Shown one piece after another: positions 39,661 to 49,539 of a stretch of 64,000 nucleotides of DNA. A program made the position numbers and the translations under genes. The stretch comes from Aureococcus anophagefferens (taxonomy: Eukaryota > Sar > Pelagophyceae > Pelagomonadales > Pelagomonadaceae), in assembly GCF_000186865.1 (NCBI RefSeq), contig NW_008705603.1:123324-187323 (forward strand), given 5' to 3'. Each line of letters starts with the position of its first letter. The stretch's first letter is position 1. The notes below the pieces were generated by a model that was not told where the DNA came from, made no database searches, and saw only the letters and a list, made by a program, of their open reading frames with translations.

Positions 39661-39853
39661 CTGCCCCGGGTACTCCCGATACAGGACGCGCCAGATCCCG
39701 ATACGCCTCACCGAAACGGACGAACAGCGACGAAACATTTAGTGCGTCGCGACCAGCTCTCGTTAGCTGCAGCCAAGTTTTTTTTCGAGACAAGCGACTG
39801 CCCGCATTCGTTTGCGGAGCGAGGCCAAGACAAACGCTCCATCCGGAACGAGC

Positions 39854-41654
39854 TCACAGCCTCGCGCCGACGAACGCGGGCCGGCACGCCTGGTCCTCGA
39901 AGCACGGGCCGTCGGCGCAGGCGAACGCCGCCGGGGGCCGGGCCAGGACGTCCCTCGCCGCCGCCGCGCCGCGGAGCGAGTACCGCCACCAGAAGTCGAG
40001 CGCGAGCGCTTCGTCCGCGCGCCGTCTGCGCGAGGCCCACCAGCGCGCGAGCGCGGTCTCGGTCAGCGCCTCCCACTCCTCGACGAACGCGGCGCCGAGC
40101 TCGCGGTACGCGGCGTCGAGGTCCGAGCGTCTCACGACGGGCACGGAGCCGACGGCGACCGCTTCGAACGCCTTCGGCGCCGGGTCGACGCCGCCGCCCT
40201 CCACGCAGAGCACGAACGCGTGCGCTTCGAGCCACGCGGCCCAACCTGCGCGCGCCGCGGCCTCGACGAAGTGTTGACGGAAGCGCGCCGGGGTGCGCGC
40301 CGTCGCCCGTCCGCGCTTCGGGCGGCGGCACGGCGGCGAAGGCGCTCCAGTTTTGCGCGCAGAGGCGGGCGACGCGGCGGCGCGGCTCCCACTGCGGCCC
40401 GGCCCGGATCCTCGCCGCGCACGCGACCCGGAGGTCCTTTGGCGCCGTCCGCGCGCGCCCGAGGAGCTCGAGCGTCCGCGCTCGCTGCGTTGCGGTCATG
40501 AGCACAAACCCGACGGGCAGCGGGACCATCTTTTCGGGGTGTGGCCAGTCGACGCCGCCCGTGACGAGGTTCTCCACGACCCAGCGCTCAACGAGGGGCG
40601 AGTTCAAGACCTCGAGGACGCTCGCGTCGTCGTTCGGTCCAAATCGCGCGTCGACTTGCAGGGGGAGCGTCGAGTCCTCGGACCCGCTGTAGAGGACCAC
40701 GGGACGCGTCAGACGCGGCAGCACGCGGTCCGCGAAGACGCGGATCGCGTCGCCGCCGTAGAAGTTGCGGTTCCCGAGCCACACGGTCCGCGGGACCCTC
40801 CGTCGCCGGACGAGGTACGTCCGGAAACCGCACGTCCCGTTCTCTCGAAAGATGATCCAGTCGCAGAGCGAGGCGACGCCAAAGTCCGGGACGCCGACGC
40901 GCAGATGCCGCGTCGTGTGGAGCGCCCGCCAATCGAGGTCGCCGGGACTCCAGTTTCTGAGTTTCTCGCTGAGATTGAATTCATTCGGTGATGTCGGCGC
41001 GTCAGGAACCGGAGCCGGCGGCGCGTCGTAGACTTTAAGGAGGTGGGTTGTCTCCTCATTTTTGGCCGCAAGGAGGTGGGTCATGGTCCGGAACCACTCG
41101 CGGGACGCCGGCCGATGCCGGTGGATGCGCCGCTCGTCCGAGTAGTCGAGGCGGACGAAGAGGCAGTCCACGCGTTCGCAAGCGGCGCGCGAGTCGAAAA
41201 GTCGCGCGCCGCGCCGCCCCGGCGGCATCAGCGACACCGCCGACGCATTTCGCACGCAGGTCTCGTCCACGGCCCATTTACCGAACGCCGTCTTCCGCCT
41301 CGGGCTCTCGAGGAGGTCCTCGTAGGGGAACGTGTAGCCCGAGGGCGGGGAGAAGATGTCGTCGGTCGTCGACGCGACGCAGCCTCGCGCCGCGAACGCC
41401 GCGACGGCCGCGTCCCAAAGCGCGACCTGGTCCTCGGCGCCGCAGCGTTCCGCGTACCACGACTCGAGGAACTGGCGCGCGGCGGCGTCGTCGCGGACCG
41501 CGAGGGACGCGCTGGAATACTGCCACGGCAGCGACGTGCGTCTCGCGAGGCCGGCGAAGACGACGGACGCCGACCCGTCCCCGACGCGAGGCACCGCGAA
41601 GCCGTCGAGCGATATGTTTGAGACGGTAAGCTGCAGCTTACTTCCGGGCAACAT
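39854..41654 (-). pseudogene. exostosin-like (GT47-type) glycosyltransferase with a frame break
   Basis: The start MLPGSKLQLTVSN at 41654 is likely. Residues include SPPSGYTFPYEDLLESPRRK, CERVDCLFVRLDYSDERR, RTVWLGNRNFYGGDAIRVFA and LNSPLVERWVVENLVTGGVD. Near 40300 the frame breaks. The neighbouring minus frame continues HFVEAAARAGWAAWLEAHAF, VLCVEGGGVDPAPKAFEAVA and VGSVPVVRRSDLDAAYREL and stops at 39854. G-G-x-D...KAFEA...G-x-VPV is the donor-binding end of exostosin-like enzymes. Either one base is lost or a read error exists; no splice pair fits. If repaired it would be about 600 residues, without an obvious signal peptide. Confidence 0.6.
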
Positions 41655-41709
41655 AGTTGTCTTTTGAGGTGAAGAGAGATCGGAGGTGCAATTGTGAATC
41701 CCTCCAGGC

Positions 41710-43830
41710 CTACGCGGCGCACTCGTCCCGCGTCTGGATCCGAGCTCGAAACGGAACCAGCGGAAGAGCTGTTTCCGCATCGTACACAACTAGCGCTGGC
41801 ACCGCCGCCCATCCGTAGAATAAAACACGGGGTGTCCCAGTTCCGCTCAGGTGCGCTCGAGACAGAAGGGAACTGGGACCAAGAACCAGAATGGTGGCGG
41901 ATACGCTGTCTCCACTTGCAAGAGCGAAAGTGGCAGCGTGACATCTTGCCTCTTCGCGTTCACACTCGATGTTTGGACGTAAGGCGATATATCCGGTGAC
42001 GTGGCGCAGATCAACTCGCACGGACACTCCGAAAGTATCGCACACGAGTGTATCGACTGAAAGGAACTCCGGGGCGCGCCATGGAACATCATGGCCAAAC
42101 AGTATGTCTAGAGCAGACCCAGCGAGACGCGTCCCGACGACTCTTTTGTTGGCCATTGACGGATGAATGTCGCACGGAGCGCTGTTCGCATCTTCAGCAA
42201 CCGCATACCCAACATTGGGAAGATCAAGCATCTGCATCTGGGCGTGCCGGAGAAACGGAAGCGATAAGTTTGTGCCACGTTCGCAAAAGGAGGAGAGTCG
42301 CACAAAGCCAAAATAGGCACTCCAGAGACCAAATATTAGGCGCAAATCAGTGACAAATCGCTTGAAAAGACAACCAAGTACAGCTCTGGGCTGGGAGCTG
42401 GCGAAGACATAGGACTCGCCGAGCCAAACTACGAACCCTGCGAGTCGCATAGGCACAAACGGAGAAATTGTGGCGTTAAAACATGCCGATGCCCCCCCAA
42501 ATGCGTATGGTAATGCTCGAAAATTTGGCGTGGCATCACATGCGTCGAGAGTTTTGTGCCACGGTGGAATCCACTGCTCGATAAATGTGTTGCCAACTGC
42601 GGCAATTATCACCCCCACGGGCACTCTTGTGTGCTCGTGCACTTTTGTCGCAAACGCATGACATGTAGGACTAGTTGGCCGAGAACTCCAGCGGCTCGCT
42701 GATGCGCGGGGAAGTTCCGCACGAGCAAAAGCACCTTCGCGCTCGCAGAAGCGCGCATCTCCGTACGGCTGGAATATGGGCAAGACGCGCACAGATTTCC
42801 GAGTCAGATTCTGATCTGAAGGACCAAGCAGATTCGACTGCCCCACGCAGAGAAACACGTCACCGAATAGCACGTCATCGATCGCCGCCGTGGTCTGTGC
42901 CTCTGACAATTCTTCTGCGTGCAACTTGTGGCCCTGGATACCCCCAATCATAATCGGAAGATCGCGTCTCCAATATCCCGTATCTTGTGCCGACGTGACT
43001 TCGCCAAGTTCCCTCCCATCGAGCGAGAGACTGACATTTGCTCCTGGTATAGTGGCATGACCCCAAACAAGCGCAGGCACATCGCGTTGCAGGACCATTC
43101 CAGTGCTAAATACGCTGGATAAGAGCCCTGAAGTTTCCAGGGCATCGCCCTGAGTCAGAGGAGAAGCTGCATCGGTGGCTCCAAACAGCGCCTGTCGTCC
43201 TGCAAAAATTGAAGTCTCGTAGGTGACAGCGAGGGCTAGGGTTCGCGCCGCTGCCGCAATGCGAGCTGCCAATTTTTTATGTCGAAGAGCCCACTCAATC
43301 ATTTGCAATAGATCGTCGAGGTCACGTCGCACGGGCACAAAGTGTACCCACGGCCGAAACTGCTCGTGCCAAAATTCGACAGCGCCACCTGAGGCTCGAC
43401 TGGAAGCGACCTTGAGTACTACTGCGCGACCGTGTAGCAGCTTCTTGAAGTAGCCCCCAGTGGTACCGAAGCCGTCTATCGAGATTTGAACAAAGTGCCG
43501 AGAGAGCCACGTATCTGACGCTCGAATGGTAGTTGTGAGGTTCGCGTCGCGCGCCGCGGCCATTTCTCGGAGGCTGAGCAGTGGGTAGTTCGGGTGAGAC
43601 AACTTAGCATCCAAAAGATCGGGTCGCGTCGCAGATAGATAACACGCACGGAGACGCTGCAAGTCCCAAGATGACGCACCTGGTGGCGACATGCCGTTCT
43701 GTCCCCGCAAGAGGTCTGCGCCACTTGGAGCACCTCGCCAGACTGCTCTGAATATGTCTGGCCATGGTGCACGCGGCATCCTGCGATCAGAATCGAACCC
43801 ACCGGAGGCAGAAAACGTTATGTCGGGCAT
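41710..43830 (-). CDS. GT90 (CAP10-like) transferase fused to sialate-type O-acetylesterase (706 aa)
   Basis: Residues 20-235 match the C-terminal half of GT90/CAP10 O-xylosyl/glucosyltransferases: FRAVWRGAPSGADLL, LLDAKLSHPNYPLLSLREM, QISIDGFGTTGGYFKKLLHG, RPWVHFVPVRRDLDDLL. From about 240 a sialate O-acetylesterase begins: MVLQRDVPALVWGHATIPGA, GYWRRDLP, FGDVFLCVGQSN with the nucleophile S332, and the D554-x-H556 pair in CDIHPSMANKRVVGTRLAG. The ATG at 43830 overlaps the upstream gene by a few bases, so more 5' GT90 sequence may be missing or spliced in. GC is visibly lower than in all neighbours. It probably adds a sugar and trims O-acetyl groups on a secreted glycan; the pairing is unusual. 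Confidence 0.75.
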   Translation of the reverse strand: MPDITFSASGGFDSDRRMPRAPWPDIFRAVWRGAPSGADLLRGQNGMSPPGASSWDLQRLRACYLSATRPDLLDAKLSHPNYPLLSLREMAAARDANLTTTIRASDTWLSRHFVQISIDGFGTTGGYFKKLLHGRAVVLKVASSRASGGAVEFWHEQFRPWVHFVPVRRDLDDLLQMIEWALRHKKLAARIAAAARTLALAVTYETSIFAGRQALFGATDAASPLTQGDALETSGLLSSVFSTGMVLQRDVPALVWGHATIPGANVSLSLDGRELGEVTSAQDTGYWRRDLPIMIGGIQGHKLHAEELSEAQTTAAIDDVLFGDVFLCVGQSNLLGPSDQNLTRKSVRVLPIFQPYGDARFCEREGAFARAELPRASASRWSSRPTSPTCHAFATKVHEHTRVPVGVIIAAVGNTFIEQWIPPWHKTLDACDATPNFRALPYAFGGASACFNATISPFVPMRLAGFVVWLGESYVFASSQPRAVLGCLFKRFVTDLRLIFGLWSAYFGFVRLSSFCERGTNLSLPFLRHAQMQMLDLPNVGYAVAEDANSAPCDIHPSMANKRVVGTRLAGSALDILFGHDVPWRAPEFLSVDTLVCDTFGVSVRVDLRHVTGYIALRPNIECEREEARCHAATFALASGDSVSATILVLGPSSLLSRAHLSGTGTPRVLFYGWAAVPALVVYDAETALPLVPFRARIQTRDECAA

Positions 43831-44637
43831 GAAACGGATTCCTGGAGTTCCTCGTGGAATACGGCCGGCAAAAAGGGGCAGTTCTCCCTGTCCACGAGCC
43901 GGTCGTAGGTCTCGACGCGCGTGCGCCAGTACCGCTCCGCCTCGGGCGCGAGGACCGCACCGTCAGCGTCGTCGTCGTAGGCCAGCGCGAGGTCGTAGAT
44001 CGTCGACACCGGCACGTTCCGGTCGTAGGTGTTGGGCGCCCACGGCACCGAGAGGAAGAGCGCGCCGCCGGGCCGGAGGACCCGCATCCACGCCCGCAGG
44101 GCCCGCAGCGGGTCGGCGAAGTGCTCGAAGACCTGCGCGGACGAGACGCGCGCGCGAGTCGGAAGCGGTGGGCCGCCCCCGACGCGCGGCGAGGAAACCC
44201 CTTGTAGCCGCGCCGGCGCGCGCGTGGAAGGCCATGACCACGTCGTAGCTCTCATCTTCAAAGTCCGACAGCGCCCCTCCGTCCGCGATGATGAGTCGGC
44301 CGAGCTGCCGGTCGCCAGCGTAGAAGACCAGGGTCTCGTCGCCGTCGCCGATTTGTGTGGCGCGCCTGACGGCGCCCGTAGCGACGTCCCAGTTTACGAT
44401 GTCAACGCCGCGCCACGGCAGGGCCGTGTAGAGGCCTGCCATGTTTGAGATGCTCGGGCCGCCGATTTCCAGGGCCGTCGCGTTCGTCGAGATGGCCGCG
44501 AGCACGGCCTGGAATCCCGCGCCGTCACCGGCGGGCACGATGACTCGGCGCTCGGTCGGCAGCGCGTACGACGCGTTCGGACACGCGCCGTCGAAGGCCG
44601 CACGGGCGGCCGCGACTAGTGAGGCGGCGCGGAGCAT
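43818..44637 (-). CDS. class I SAM methyltransferase, two exons (237 aa)
   Basis: The ATG at 44637 gives MLRAASLVAAARAAFDG, a weak signal peptide. Motif I is ATALEIGGPSISNMAGLY, then WRGVDIVNWDVATG and LIIADGGALSDFEDESYDV. A 106-nt intron (44238-44133; gtcatg...gcgcag) joins YDV to VFEHFADPLRALRAWM and RVLRPGGALFLSVPW, the usual motif III region. It continues NVPVSTIYDLALAYD and ends inside the start of the GT90 gene, so its own C-terminus seems to have been lost when the two genes were brought together. Alternatively the junction is a splice site. Substrate unknown. Confidence 0.65.
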
Positions 44638-44639
44638 AG

Positions 44640-45120
44640 TGTTGAATTAGTACTACTCGGTATGATTCTTGAATATGAAGACATGATCATGTGTGGATAC
44701 GAACATTTTGACTTCGATTCTGTCGAGCCACTGGCCGGGGTCAGCGTATTGCAGACACCATTCGCATGCGTGGCGAATCACACCGGTCCTGTGACTGGGA
44801 ACGCCCACCGGATCTCGACTTCGGCGCCTTCCAGGGGAAGAGGCCGCTCCCTCCTTTTCCCGATGACATCGAAACAGGCCTTCGCGTTGCCAGGCTATCG
44901 CGAAGGTCTTGGATTCGTTGCTATTGTACATGTAACAAGTTGTAACAAGCTAGATCATATAGGAAATGAGCCGTAGTGATTATAATTGCCCAACGTATAT
45001 ATCATAAACGATGCGAGCCATTCGTTTTAAAGTTTGCATCTTCTTCAATATTGGCTGTGCACTCACAGCCATTCATATCCCAAAGTTCATCGAGCTCAGT
45101 GAAGTTTATTCCGTCAAGGG
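44640..45120. other. AT-rich intergenic stretch
   Basis: Minus frame 44931-44653 reads WCLQYADPGQWLDRIEVKMF and VSTHDHVFIFKN, which might be an exon end, but there is no support in context. Otherwise nothing. Confidence 0.3.
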
Positions 45121-45276
45121 TTAGTTTTGCTTATGTTCTAGCACTCTACGCACACTGGCAGTGCATACGGACTGTATGAACACCGGGAGGTTGTTCACCT
45201 CGAAGCTGATGTCGACGCCGGCGCCAGCGCACCGGGCCGCGCAGAGCAGCAGGGCGGCGAGCGCGCGCCCAGCCAT
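45121..45276 (-). pseudogene. signal peptide plus start of the N-terminal module, truncated
   Basis: The ATG at 45276 gives MAGRALAALLLCAARCAGAG, VDISFEVNNLPVFIQSVCTA, and a stop after HKQN. The position and spacing of the DISFEV strand and the Cys match the start of the secreted enzymes here (for example QDCLLTLQVDG at 45624). The remainder of any enzyme is missing. Confidence 0.4.
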
Positions 45277-45351
45277 CGTTCGCGCCGCAGCGATGAATGC
45301 GGCGCTGGCATGAGTAGACCATGCCGCTCCCTTACCCCCGCGTGAGGTCAT

Positions 45352-45623
45352 AACTTCCCCCAGGCGAGGGATTAAGGGACAGGAGATCTCTCCGCCAGGG
45401 GAGGGGCGTGGTCTACTCAGGTCAGAATGCGGCGTGTCGCAGATGAAGGCGGGGCCGCACCGTGAGTAGACGTCGACTTCTTAAAGTCTTATCAAGACTA
45501 CCTCCCAACTTTACCCAACTTTTTGTGCCACAAGACTACCTCCTAAGACTTACCTCCCCTTGCCACGCTGTTATGCTGCGTCGCTGTTCAGCGTAGCTGT
45601 CTGTAGGGCCAGCTCATGCGGGC
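45352..45623. other. divergent intergenic region
   Basis: Contains short repeats tcaagactacctcccaactt / caagactacctcctaagact at 45490-45555. It lies between divergent signal-peptide ATGs and probably holds both promoters. Confidence 0.4.
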
Positions 45624-48600
45624 ATGCGGGTCTTGGCTCTTCTCGCGACGATCGCCGCAGCGCAAGACTGCCTCCTGACGCTGCAAGTGGACGGCGTGAC
45701 TCGGTCGATCGATGCGCGCGCGACGATCGAAACTCTCCGCTCGTTCGCGCGCGGCGCGGTCCTGCGCGGCGCCGGCTGCGGTGACGACGAGTCGTGCATC
45801 CTAGACGTGCTCGCAGGCGCGGCGGCCGCGGCGCGAATGGCGTGTCCCCGCGCCGACGCCGATGCGGCGGCGGGCGTCGACGTCCCCCCGGGCTTTAAGC
45901 CACGCATCTTCGACGTGCTCACGGGCGCACCCGGCCTCGAGCCCCTCTTCGAGGTGCCCGACATGCCGCTCTACATGGCGGCGGCCGCGCCGGGTACGGC
46001 CGCGCGCGACGACTCCAAGGCGGCGCTGCGGTTCTGGTGGTCGCCGGCCACGGGCAGCGTCCAGGTGCACCCGCTCGCGCCCCTCGAGGAGGTCTACGCG
46101 CGGCAGCACACGGCCTCCATCGGGAGCCTGTGGCCGAAGCACCACGCGGCCTTCGCGGACTTCATCACGCGTCGGCGGCCGCGCCACGTGCTCGAGGTCG
46201 GCGGCGGGCCCGGCGACCTCGCGAAGCAGCTCGCGGGGCGCGCCGTCGAGCGGTGGACGCTCGTGGACCCGCGCGCGACGTGCCCCGAGCTCGAGGGGCT
46301 GGACATCGTCCGGGCCTTCTTCGACGACGTCGACGAGGGCGCCCTCGAGCCCGTGGACGCCGTCGTGCACTCGCACCTCTTCGAGCACCTCTACGACCCG
46401 CGCGCGTTCCTCGGGCGCGTCGCGCGGCTCCTCAAGCCCGGCGGCCGCATGCTCTTTAGCGCGCGTGGCCGCGCCCCGGACGCGCGGCGCGCGCCGAGCG
46501 GCCGCGCGCATCAGGTGCCCAACATGACGGGCGCACTCAAGACGTCCACGCAGCCCTCGCTGCACTGGGAGCACACCTGGCTGGTCCACGAGGCCTACGT
46601 GCGCTGGCTCCTCGCGGACTTTGGGTTCGAGGTGCGCGACACGCTCGCGTTCGGCGGCGCGCACTCGGTCTTCTACGACGCCGAGTCCTCAAGCGGCGCA
46701 AAAAGACCGAAATAGAGGCGCGGAGCGTTCGATCCCAGGTACGTGGGTCCCCTCCCCAGGGGCGCGGGCCCGCCGCCGTGCCTCGGCACGCAGCTCGCGG
46801 ACCTGGTGCTCGCGTGGAAGGCCGGCCTCGACGCGGACGCGGCCCGCTTCCAAAGGGCCGCGAAGGCCCACGGCGGCGACGCATTCGTCTTCGCCGCGCA
46901 CGTGGGCTCGCAGTACCTCCTCCGGACGGGGCTCGACGAGGGCCTCCTGCGGGGCGTGCTGGACAACAACCCTGCGCGCGCAGGCCGGCGGCTCGCGGGC
47001 TTCCGCCTGAGCACGGCGCGGCCGGCCGACGTCCTGACGAACGCGACGCGGCCACTGGTACTCCTGCGCCAGGGCGTCTACGATGACGAGATCGAGGCCG
47101 ACCTGAGGCGGGCGCGCGACGACGTCGAGGTCCTCCGCGGCGAACCGCCGGCGCCCGTCGCCGGTTCGAGGGTCGTGCGCGCCGCGGGGGACGACCGCGG
47201 GCGCTACGCGGCCCTGGGCGCCCTCGCGCGCGCCTGCGGTTCGCGAGCCACGCCGCGGGGCCCGACCCGGTACGCCCGGCTGCCCCCGCCCGTGGGGCTG
47301 CGAGTCGCGGAGGTCGTGGGCGGTGCCGTCGTCGTCGAGGGTTTCGAACCGGCGCCCCACGGCGGCTTCAGCAGCGCCGAGGCCTCGGGCCTCTTCGAGG
47401 TCGGAGACGTCGTCACGGGCGCGGCGCCCGCGACGGCGCATCCCCACTACGCGGCCGAGGCGGCGGCGGCGGGACCCGCGACCGTTGCATCAGTGCAGCG
47501 GGCGATGGCCTCGTCTCAGGGGGCGGCGCTCTGGTGGACGCGCGACCACGACGGCCCAGAACGGGCGACGCTGCCGCCCGCGCGCCCCGACGCGGCGACT
47601 TTGAAATATGTAGGGTCGTTGGACGCCTTGGCGACGACACCAGGAGACGCCATCGGCCTGTCGCGAAACGGTGCCACGGTCATCAAGCGCGTTTCGGTGC
47701 TGGCGGTGAGACCTGGGGTCTACGCCGCGCCGTTCGAGCAGAGCTTCGGGGTGACGCGGGACGGCTTTCCCGTGGACGAGGAGCACGCGCCCAAGTTCGG
47801 GGTGTTCGACAAAAGCTGGGCCTGGGTCGGCGGCGCTGGGCGCGGGCCCGTCGGCTTCCTGCTGCACGAGGCCGCGGGTTTCGGGCCGCGCGGAACTCGA
47901 CTCGCCGCCGGCCGAGAGTCTGTTTCGCCTCGAGAGTGTGTCTCGCTCCATGAGCTGGTGCGGCGAAGCATCGATTCGAGCGCCGCGCAGGCCTCGGCAA
48001 CTTCGCGCATTTCTTTGCGGAGCTCGTTCATCGCGCAGAGGCCTTCCTGGAGCTAAAGCGGCAGGAGCCGCGGCTTCGGCTCGCGGTCTTCGCCGATTTC
48101 GGCCTAGCACCGTACCAGCGAGAGGCGCTGGCGGCCCTGGGGGTGCTGGACGACGAACTCGTGTCCATCGAGCACCCCATGCTTTTCGATGCCCTATACG
48201 TCCCCGGGCCCTGCTGTCCCGCGTACGGGGACGCGGCCTGCTCGCGCGCGACATGGGACCGGCTCCGGGCGGGCTTGGAGGTCGCTGACGCGCCGAAGAA
48301 TCGGACGCGCCGCATCTACGTGCACCGTGTGGTAGGGCACCGCACGTTGCTGAACGAGGATGCGCTGACGGCAGTGTTTGAGCGGCGCGGCTTCGAGGTC
48401 GTTGACGTCGCGCCTCTCAGCCTCGCGGCCCGCGTCGAGCTCTTTCGCGGCGCGGCCGCGGTCGCCACGCCCATTGGCGCGGCGGCCTTCAACGCGCTCT
48501 TCCTTGCGCCGGGTACGCGCTTCTACCTCGTGGACGACCACCGACTGCCCGTTCGGCACTACTCGCCCTGGTGGCGGGCGTTCCTCCCCGGTTGGAGCGT

Positions 48601-48784
48601 GGACGTCCGCGTCCTCGCGTGCGCCGGCTCGCGCGCGTGGCCGGCCGGAGCGCCGCACGCCCGCTCGGGCTGGCCCACGCGCGTCGGCGTGGAGTACCCG
48701 CCCATCCACCTGCCCTGGATGCTTCCGCCGGACGTCGAGGCCTGCATCGGCGGCCTATTCGCCCCGGAGGACCCTGTGAGCTAA
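45624..48784 (+). CDS. secreted sugar C-methyltransferase, PDZ-like and GT61 multidomain gene
   Basis: The ATG at 45624: signal MRVLALLATIAAAQ, then the module CLLTLQVDGVTRSIDAR, GAGCGDDESCILDVLAG. Methyltransferase: SIGSLWPKHHAAFADFI, HVLEVGGGPGDLAKQLA, HSHLFEHLYDPRAFLG. Next, GGDAFVFAAHVGSQYLLRTG and GVLDNNPARAGRRLAGFRL match the C-terminal domain of NovU-type C-methyltransferases (Methyltransf_14). A PDZ-like stretch follows (VGLRVAEVVGG, LFEVGDVVTG), then a GT61 domain: GLGNFAHFFAELVHRAEAF, RRIYVHRVVGHRTLLNEDA, GAAAFNALFLAPG. The intron 47878-47990 (gtttcg...gcgcag) restores LLHEAAGLGNFAHF. An in-frame TAG at 46713 must be spliced out (48-nt gtcttc...aaatag, 46668-46715) or is a nonsense mutation. 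Confidence 0.7.
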
Positions 48785-48930
48785 GCCGCTCGCGGCATTG
48801 GGCGTGCTGGACGGTGACCTGATATCCATCGGGCACCCCGCGTACTTCGGCGCCCCATCGACGACGCCGCCGCCCCGGAGTGCGCCGAAGCGCCCCAGGA
48901 GCGCGGTCGCGACGTGCTCGCGCCCTAACA
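48785..48930 (+). pseudogene. GT61 paralogue fragment
   Basis: PLAALGVLDGDLISIGHPAY mirrors ALAALGVLDDELVSIEHPM of the preceding gene (48128-48190) but is diverged; only about 30 codons are alignable. A tandem relative has been lost here. Confidence 0.5.
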
Positions 48931-48939
48931 TAAAATTGC

Positions 48940-49080
48940 ATTTTAGCTCAGGCTAGTGGGAGATACGAAAGGCGGCCAAGTGGACGGAAATTGCATTTAC
49001 GGCAGTACAATATGTTTCCGGTAACGGGTTAGTGAGTTTAGACCACCTATCATCATCCAGCTAAATAAAACTGCTGGTTG
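48940..49080 (+). repeat. Copia LTR-like remnant
   Basis: Carries the reverse of the 36220-36260 repeat (tagctcaggctagtgggaga) and the partner of 36850-36975 (aataaaactgctggttgt), in one block. Confidence 0.6.
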
Positions 49081-49204
49081 TGGTGGTCCTCTCCCAGCTC
49101 GCCGCTTCCCCGGGGTCCGGGGTGGCGAGGCCAAGGCCGGAGACGCGGGCACGAGGATGGGCCGGCGCCTCAGGCGCCTGTGCGCACATCAGCGCCGCTG
49201 AATG

Positions 49205-49345
49205 CCATGACGGAGCGGTAGAAGCGTTCCTCGTCCTCAGCAGCCGTGAGGGAATTCGCGGGGTTCTGCTTGGACCGGACGTAGCGAAAGTGGAAGCAGC
49301 CCGAGTCGATGGCGTCGTAGACGAATCCGATGTGCAGGTATGTGT
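49205..49345 (-). pseudogene. Copia RNase H fragment
   Basis: The minus frame reads HIGFVYDAIDSGCFHFRYVR, SKQNPANSLTAAEDEERFYR. NPANSLT aligns with NPANGLT of the remnant at 36540, but the sequences differ, so two Copia families are present. Confidence 0.65.
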
Positions 49346-49445
49346 AGGTAGCAGGTTAGCTTCACAGGTAGTAGCGCTGTGGGAGCATGACCCAGATGAG
49401 GTGAACCATACGGCAGCTGAGGTGACGTGAGGATAACAGAGACGC

Positions 49446-49539
49446 CGGTGTACCGCTACTGCGTAACCTCGATAGTTCACCCTCACACGGCAGGGCAGCC
49501 CCACTAGGCTGCCTCCCCGTGTCGGAGTTTACTATCTCG
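49446..49539 (-). repeat. copia-associated repeat, copy 2
   Basis: Reverse-complement partner of 16364-16456. It cuts off the 3' end of the DDE transposase gene. Confidence 0.6.

Noticed and set aside
40132..40422. Independent ORF within the exostosin-like gene
   Set aside because: It is the out-of-frame reading; continuity of motifs favours one gene with a frame break.
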